From NCBI GenBank assembly GCA_040265115.1, contig JBDQGZ010000031.1, positions 1-15,956 on the forward strand: 15,956 nt of DNA, given 5' to 3'. The stretch comes from M55B157 sp040265115 (GTDB lineage Bacteria > Actinomycetota > Actinomycetes > S36-B12). This document shows positions 13,894 through 15,956 of the stretch, one piece after another. Under the pieces are notes generated by a model. It was given only the letters and a program-made list of their open reading frames with translations, did no database searches and was not told the origin of the DNA. How positions within the stretch are numbered: position 1 is the first letter of the stretch; each line of letters begins with the position of its first letter. Position numbers and translations under genes: made by a program.

Positions 13894-15066
13894 ATGCCGA
13901 GTTTTGATCAGCCCGACCCCAGCACACCCAGGGAGTACGCCGGGGAGCCGGCCGAACTGGATCCAGGTTGGTCGGTCGACACCGCGGTCGTCCACCTGGG
14001 TCGCCCGCCCAGGTCGCCCGGAGCACCGCTCAACATGCCGATCGAACCCGCGTCGGCCTATCACGCGGGCGGGGACCTCGAGTATGCCCGCGACGGCACG
14101 CGCGCCAGCCTCGCCCTGGAGTCCGCGATCGGCGCGCTGGAGGGAGGGCATTGCCTGGCGTTCTCCTCCGGGATGGCAGCGGCCAGTGCGCTGCTCGACA
14201 CTGTTCCCCCGGGTGCGATCGTGGTCGCTCCTCGACACGCGTATACCGGCGTCTCGGTCCGAATGCGATCCCTGGCCGACCAGGGTCGCATCGAACTGCG
14301 CACCGTCGACATCACCGACACCGCCGCGGTCGGCAAGGCGAGTCGGGGGGCTCACCTCGTGTGGGTCGAGTCTCCAACGAACCCCATGCTCGAGATCGCT
14401 GACATCCCCGCCATCGCCACACTCGCTCACAATCAGGGCGCGAGCGTGGTGTGCGACAACACCTTCGCCACACCGCTCGGCCAGCAACCCCTTTCCCATG
14501 GAGCCGATGTAGTGCTGCACAGTGCCACCAAGATGATTGGTGGACACTCCGATCTCCTGGCCGGGGCCCTCGTGTTCGCCGATCCCGAGGCGGCCCAGCG
14601 AATGCTGCCGCAACGCACACTGCTCGGAGGTTTTCCAGGGGCGCTGGAATCCTTCCTCGCCCTTCGCGGCTTGCGCACGCTCGCACTTCGACGCACGCGC
14701 GCCGAACACACCGCGATCCAACTTGCCCAGCTCCTGCGTGAGCATCCCGCGATTGAGCGAGTGCGCTACCCGGGACTCGAGAATGATCCAGGATTTACGC
14801 TCTGCCAGCGCACGATGTCCGGACCGGGCACCATCATCGCCATCGAACCACGGGGCGGTGTTGCTGCGGCCGAGGCGATCAGCCATCGAGTGCGCCTGTG
14901 GGTCCATGCCACGAGCCTCGGCGGCGTGGAGTCCCTGCTGGAGCGCCGCCGTCGCTGGGCGTTGGAGAGCACCCTGGTGCCGGAGTCCCTCATCCGCCTG
15001 TCGGTCGGCATCGAAGACCCAGAGGATCTGTGGGCAGACCTCAGTGCGGCCCTCGACCAGCCCTGA
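13894..15066 (+). CDS. Cys/Met-metabolism PLP-dependent enzyme (cystathionine gamma-lyase/synthase type)
   Basis: Fold-type I PLP enzyme of the trans-sulfuration family, 390 residues, with all core motifs: YARDGTRASLALESAIGALE, AFSSGMAAASA, RHAYTGV (where many relatives have a Tyr-containing loop), VESPTNPMLEI, VCDNTFATP (Asp188 contacts PLP), and HSATKMIGGHSD with the PLP Lys213. LGGVESL and RLSVGIEDPEDL close the C-terminal domain. Family members act as cystathionine gamma-lyase, gamma-synthase, methionine gamma-lyase or sulfhydrylase; substrate choice cannot be read from these motifs. ATG at 13894 is chosen because it follows a -10-like TACAGT by 7 bases with no ribosome site, consistent with a leaderless mRNA. 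The open frame extends back to 13747 within ddl. It ends 12 bases from the convergent gpsA-containing gene. Confidence 0.9.
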   Translation: MPSFDQPDPSTPREYAGEPAELDPGWSVDTAVVHLGRPPRSPGAPLNMPIEPASAYHAGGDLEYARDGTRASLALESAIGALEGGHCLAFSSGMAAASALLDTVPPGAIVVAPRHAYTGVSVRMRSLADQGRIELRTVDITDTAAVGKASRGAHLVWVESPTNPMLEIADIPAIATLAHNQGASVVCDNTFATPLGQQPLSHGADVVLHSATKMIGGHSDLLAGALVFADPEAAQRMLPQRTLLGGFPGALESFLALRGLRTLALRRTRAEHTAIQLAQLLREHPAIERVRYPGLENDPGFTLCQRTMSGPGTIIAIEPRGGVAAAEAISHRVRLWVHATSLGGVESLLERRRRWALESTLVPESLIRLSVGIEDPEDLWADLSAALDQP

Positions 15067-15078
15067 GCGATCAACTCC

Positions 15079-15956
15079 CTAGATCGACGACATTCCCGGC
15101 TCGGCCTTCGGCGACCGGGTCATGAACGCCGCCAACATATGCCGGGGCGACTGACCCTCGTGGACGACCGCCACGATCTGCTCGGTGATGGGCATCTCGA
15201 CTCCGTGGGCTGCTGCGAGTTCGGCGATAGCCCGACAGCTCTTCACCCCTTCAGAAGTCTGCTTCATCGCCTCCGTGGCCTCGGCGACACTCATGCCCGT
15301 GCCCAGGTTCACCCCGAAGGTGCGATTCCGCGACAGACTGGAGGTGCAGGTGGCGATGAGGTCGCCCACTCCGGCGAGTCCGGAGAAGGTCAGCGGGTCC
15401 GCCCCGAGAGCCACTCCCAATCGAGTCATCTCTGCCAGGCCTCGCGTGATGAGGGAGGCCTGGGAGTTCTCGCCGAACCCCATTCCTGCCGCGATTCCAT
15501 TGGCCAGGGCGATGACGTTCTTCACCGAGCCACCGATCTCGACCCCGGTCACGTCCGTCGTCCAATAGGGGCGGAAGTAATCGGTCGTGCACGCGTCCTG
15601 CAACCGGCGGGAACTGTGCTCATCGGCGCAGGCCACCGTCGTCGCGGCTGGTTGGCGAGCCGCGATTTCCCGCGCCAGGTTGGGTCCGGACACCACCGCG
15701 ATGCGATCGAGACCCGCACCCGTCGCCTCATCGATCACCTGGCTCATCCGAAGCGATGTGCCGATTTCGATGCCCTTCATGAGGCTGACCAGCACCGCGT
15801 CGGGCGCCACCGCCGCCTGGACCGACAGGGCAGCATCACGGGTACCTCGCACAACGGGGATCTGACCGGTGTCCTTGAGTATCCAGCCGACGAACGGCAC
15901 CGTGCACAGGCTGTCCTTGGCGAGGAAGCGCGGCGGTCGATCGTTCTCCCCCAGCA
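15079..15956 (-). CDS. gpsA: GpsA glycerol-3-phosphate dehydrogenase C-terminal portion, fused in frame to a PlsC-like segment; 5'-truncated by window edge
   Basis: From about 15807 down, the protein is the C-terminal two thirds of NAD(P)-dependent glycerol-3-phosphate dehydrogenase, which makes sn-glycerol 3-phosphate for phospholipids. Motifs: VLVSLMKGIEIGT, VVSGPNLAREIA, GGSVKNVIALANGIAAG (catalytic Lys), ITRGLAEMTRLG, FSGLAGVGDLIATC, SRNRTFG, QTSEGVKS, MPIT. The roughly 95 N-terminal residues with the GxGxxG NAD-binding fold are absent. In the same open frame, the codons from 15956 to about 15808 instead encode PlsC-like sequence (PPRFLAKDSL, GQIPVVRGTRDAA). The dehydrogenase part therefore looks non-functional as read here. 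The GTG at 15900 lies inside the PlsC-like part and is not a credible start. Possible causes are a deletion joining neighbouring plsC and gpsA, or an assembly error. Identity of the GpsA part is very sure. Confidence 0.9.
   Translation of the reverse strand, partial: LGENDRPPRFLAKDSLCTVPFVGWILKDTGQIPVVRGTRDAALSVQAAVAPDAVLVSLMKGIEIGTSLRMSQVIDEATGAGLDRIAVVSGPNLAREIAARQPAATTVACADEHSSRRLQDACTTDYFRPYWTTDVTGVEIGGSVKNVIALANGIAAGMGFGENSQASLITRGLAEMTRLGVALGADPLTFSGLAGVGDLIATCTSSLSRNRTFGVNLGTGMSVAEATEAMKQTSEGVKSCRAIAELAAAHGVEMPITEQIVAVVHEGQSPRHMLAAFMTRSPKAEPGMSSI
15808..15956 (-). pseudogene. plsC: PlsC-like 1-acylglycerol-3-phosphate acyltransferase fragment joined to gpsA
   Basis: About 49 codons read LGENDRPPRFLAKDSL, then VPFVGWILKDTGQIPVVRGT, then RDAALSVQAAV. 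This matches the middle of lysophosphatidate acyltransferases, which add the second acyl chain to lysophosphatidic acid: the FLAKDSL and GQIPVxRGTxDA blocks follow the NHxSxxD catalytic motif, which would lie beyond the window edge. The later family motifs (EGTRS block and C-terminal part) should follow within about 15-20 residues but are replaced by GpsA sequence. The fragment alone cannot be a complete acyltransferase. plsC-like genes next to gpsA are known in Actinobacteria, which makes a deletion between neighbours plausible. The exact join cannot be fixed without an intact relative. Confidence 0.7.

Noticed and set aside
13852..14907. A 352-codon upstream extension of ddl on the minus strand
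   Set aside because: It is antisense to the well-supported PLP enzyme, and the Ddl family starts at VPRPRVAVIFGG.
15898..15900. GTG at 15900 as the gpsA start
   Set aside because: The frame stays open to the window edge, and the residues on both sides of this codon belong to one PlsC-like block. GpsA would also lack its NAD-binding region.

Overview
The window is GC-rich (by eye about 65%), densely packed bacterial chromosome. The GTG starts, AGGAGG-type ribosome sites, ATGA-coupled genes, leaderless-looking promoters, and Actinobacteria-typical families (HGxxPAAW protein, DUF2752, DUF3515, stand-alone Lrp/AsnC domain beside thiL, trp-dsbA-lgt-glt order) point to Actinomycetota, class Actinomycetes or close. 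No mobile element, CRISPR array, tRNA or rRNA was seen. No gap between genes exceeds about 110 bases.

Left and centre (1-10,806, all minus strand), in transcription order: a small HGxxPAAW membrane protein, an OmpR-type response regulator, its sensor kinase, a DUF2752 membrane protein, trpC, trpB, trpA, a membrane-anchored DsbA-like thiol protein, lgt, and the first two thirds of gltB, which runs off the left edge. The gaps are short (9 to 73 bases). Three junctions overlap as ATGA (regulator/kinase, trpC/trpB, trpB/trpA). This looks like one long operon joining the last steps of tryptophan synthesis, cell-envelope maturation and glutamate synthesis. The two-component pair lies inside it. trpE, which commonly precedes these genes in Actinobacteria, is not here.

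Right (10,845-15,956): a second conserved actinobacterial neighbourhood. thiL (minus) is divergent from a stand-alone Lrp/AsnC effector-domain protein (plus), followed by a DUF3515 lipoprotein (plus). ddl (minus) converges on that lipoprotein, and its 3' end overlaps it by 27 bases. ddl is divergent from a PLP-dependent trans-sulfuration-type enzyme (plus). A gpsA-containing gene (minus) then runs off the right edge.

Main surprises: (1) the gene at the right edge reads, without a frame break, from the middle of a PlsC-like acyltransferase straight into GpsA lacking its Rossmann NAD-binding part. This is either a fusion deletion or an assembly chimera. (2) A two-component system sits inside the trp operon. 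(3) ddl and the PLP enzyme share a 42-base gap with mirror-image, overlapping, leaderless-looking promoters. (4) The Lrp-domain gene has a leader that can fold as a three-way junction with its ribosome site in the closing stem. (5) A perfect 9-base inverted repeat fills the lgt-gltB gap.
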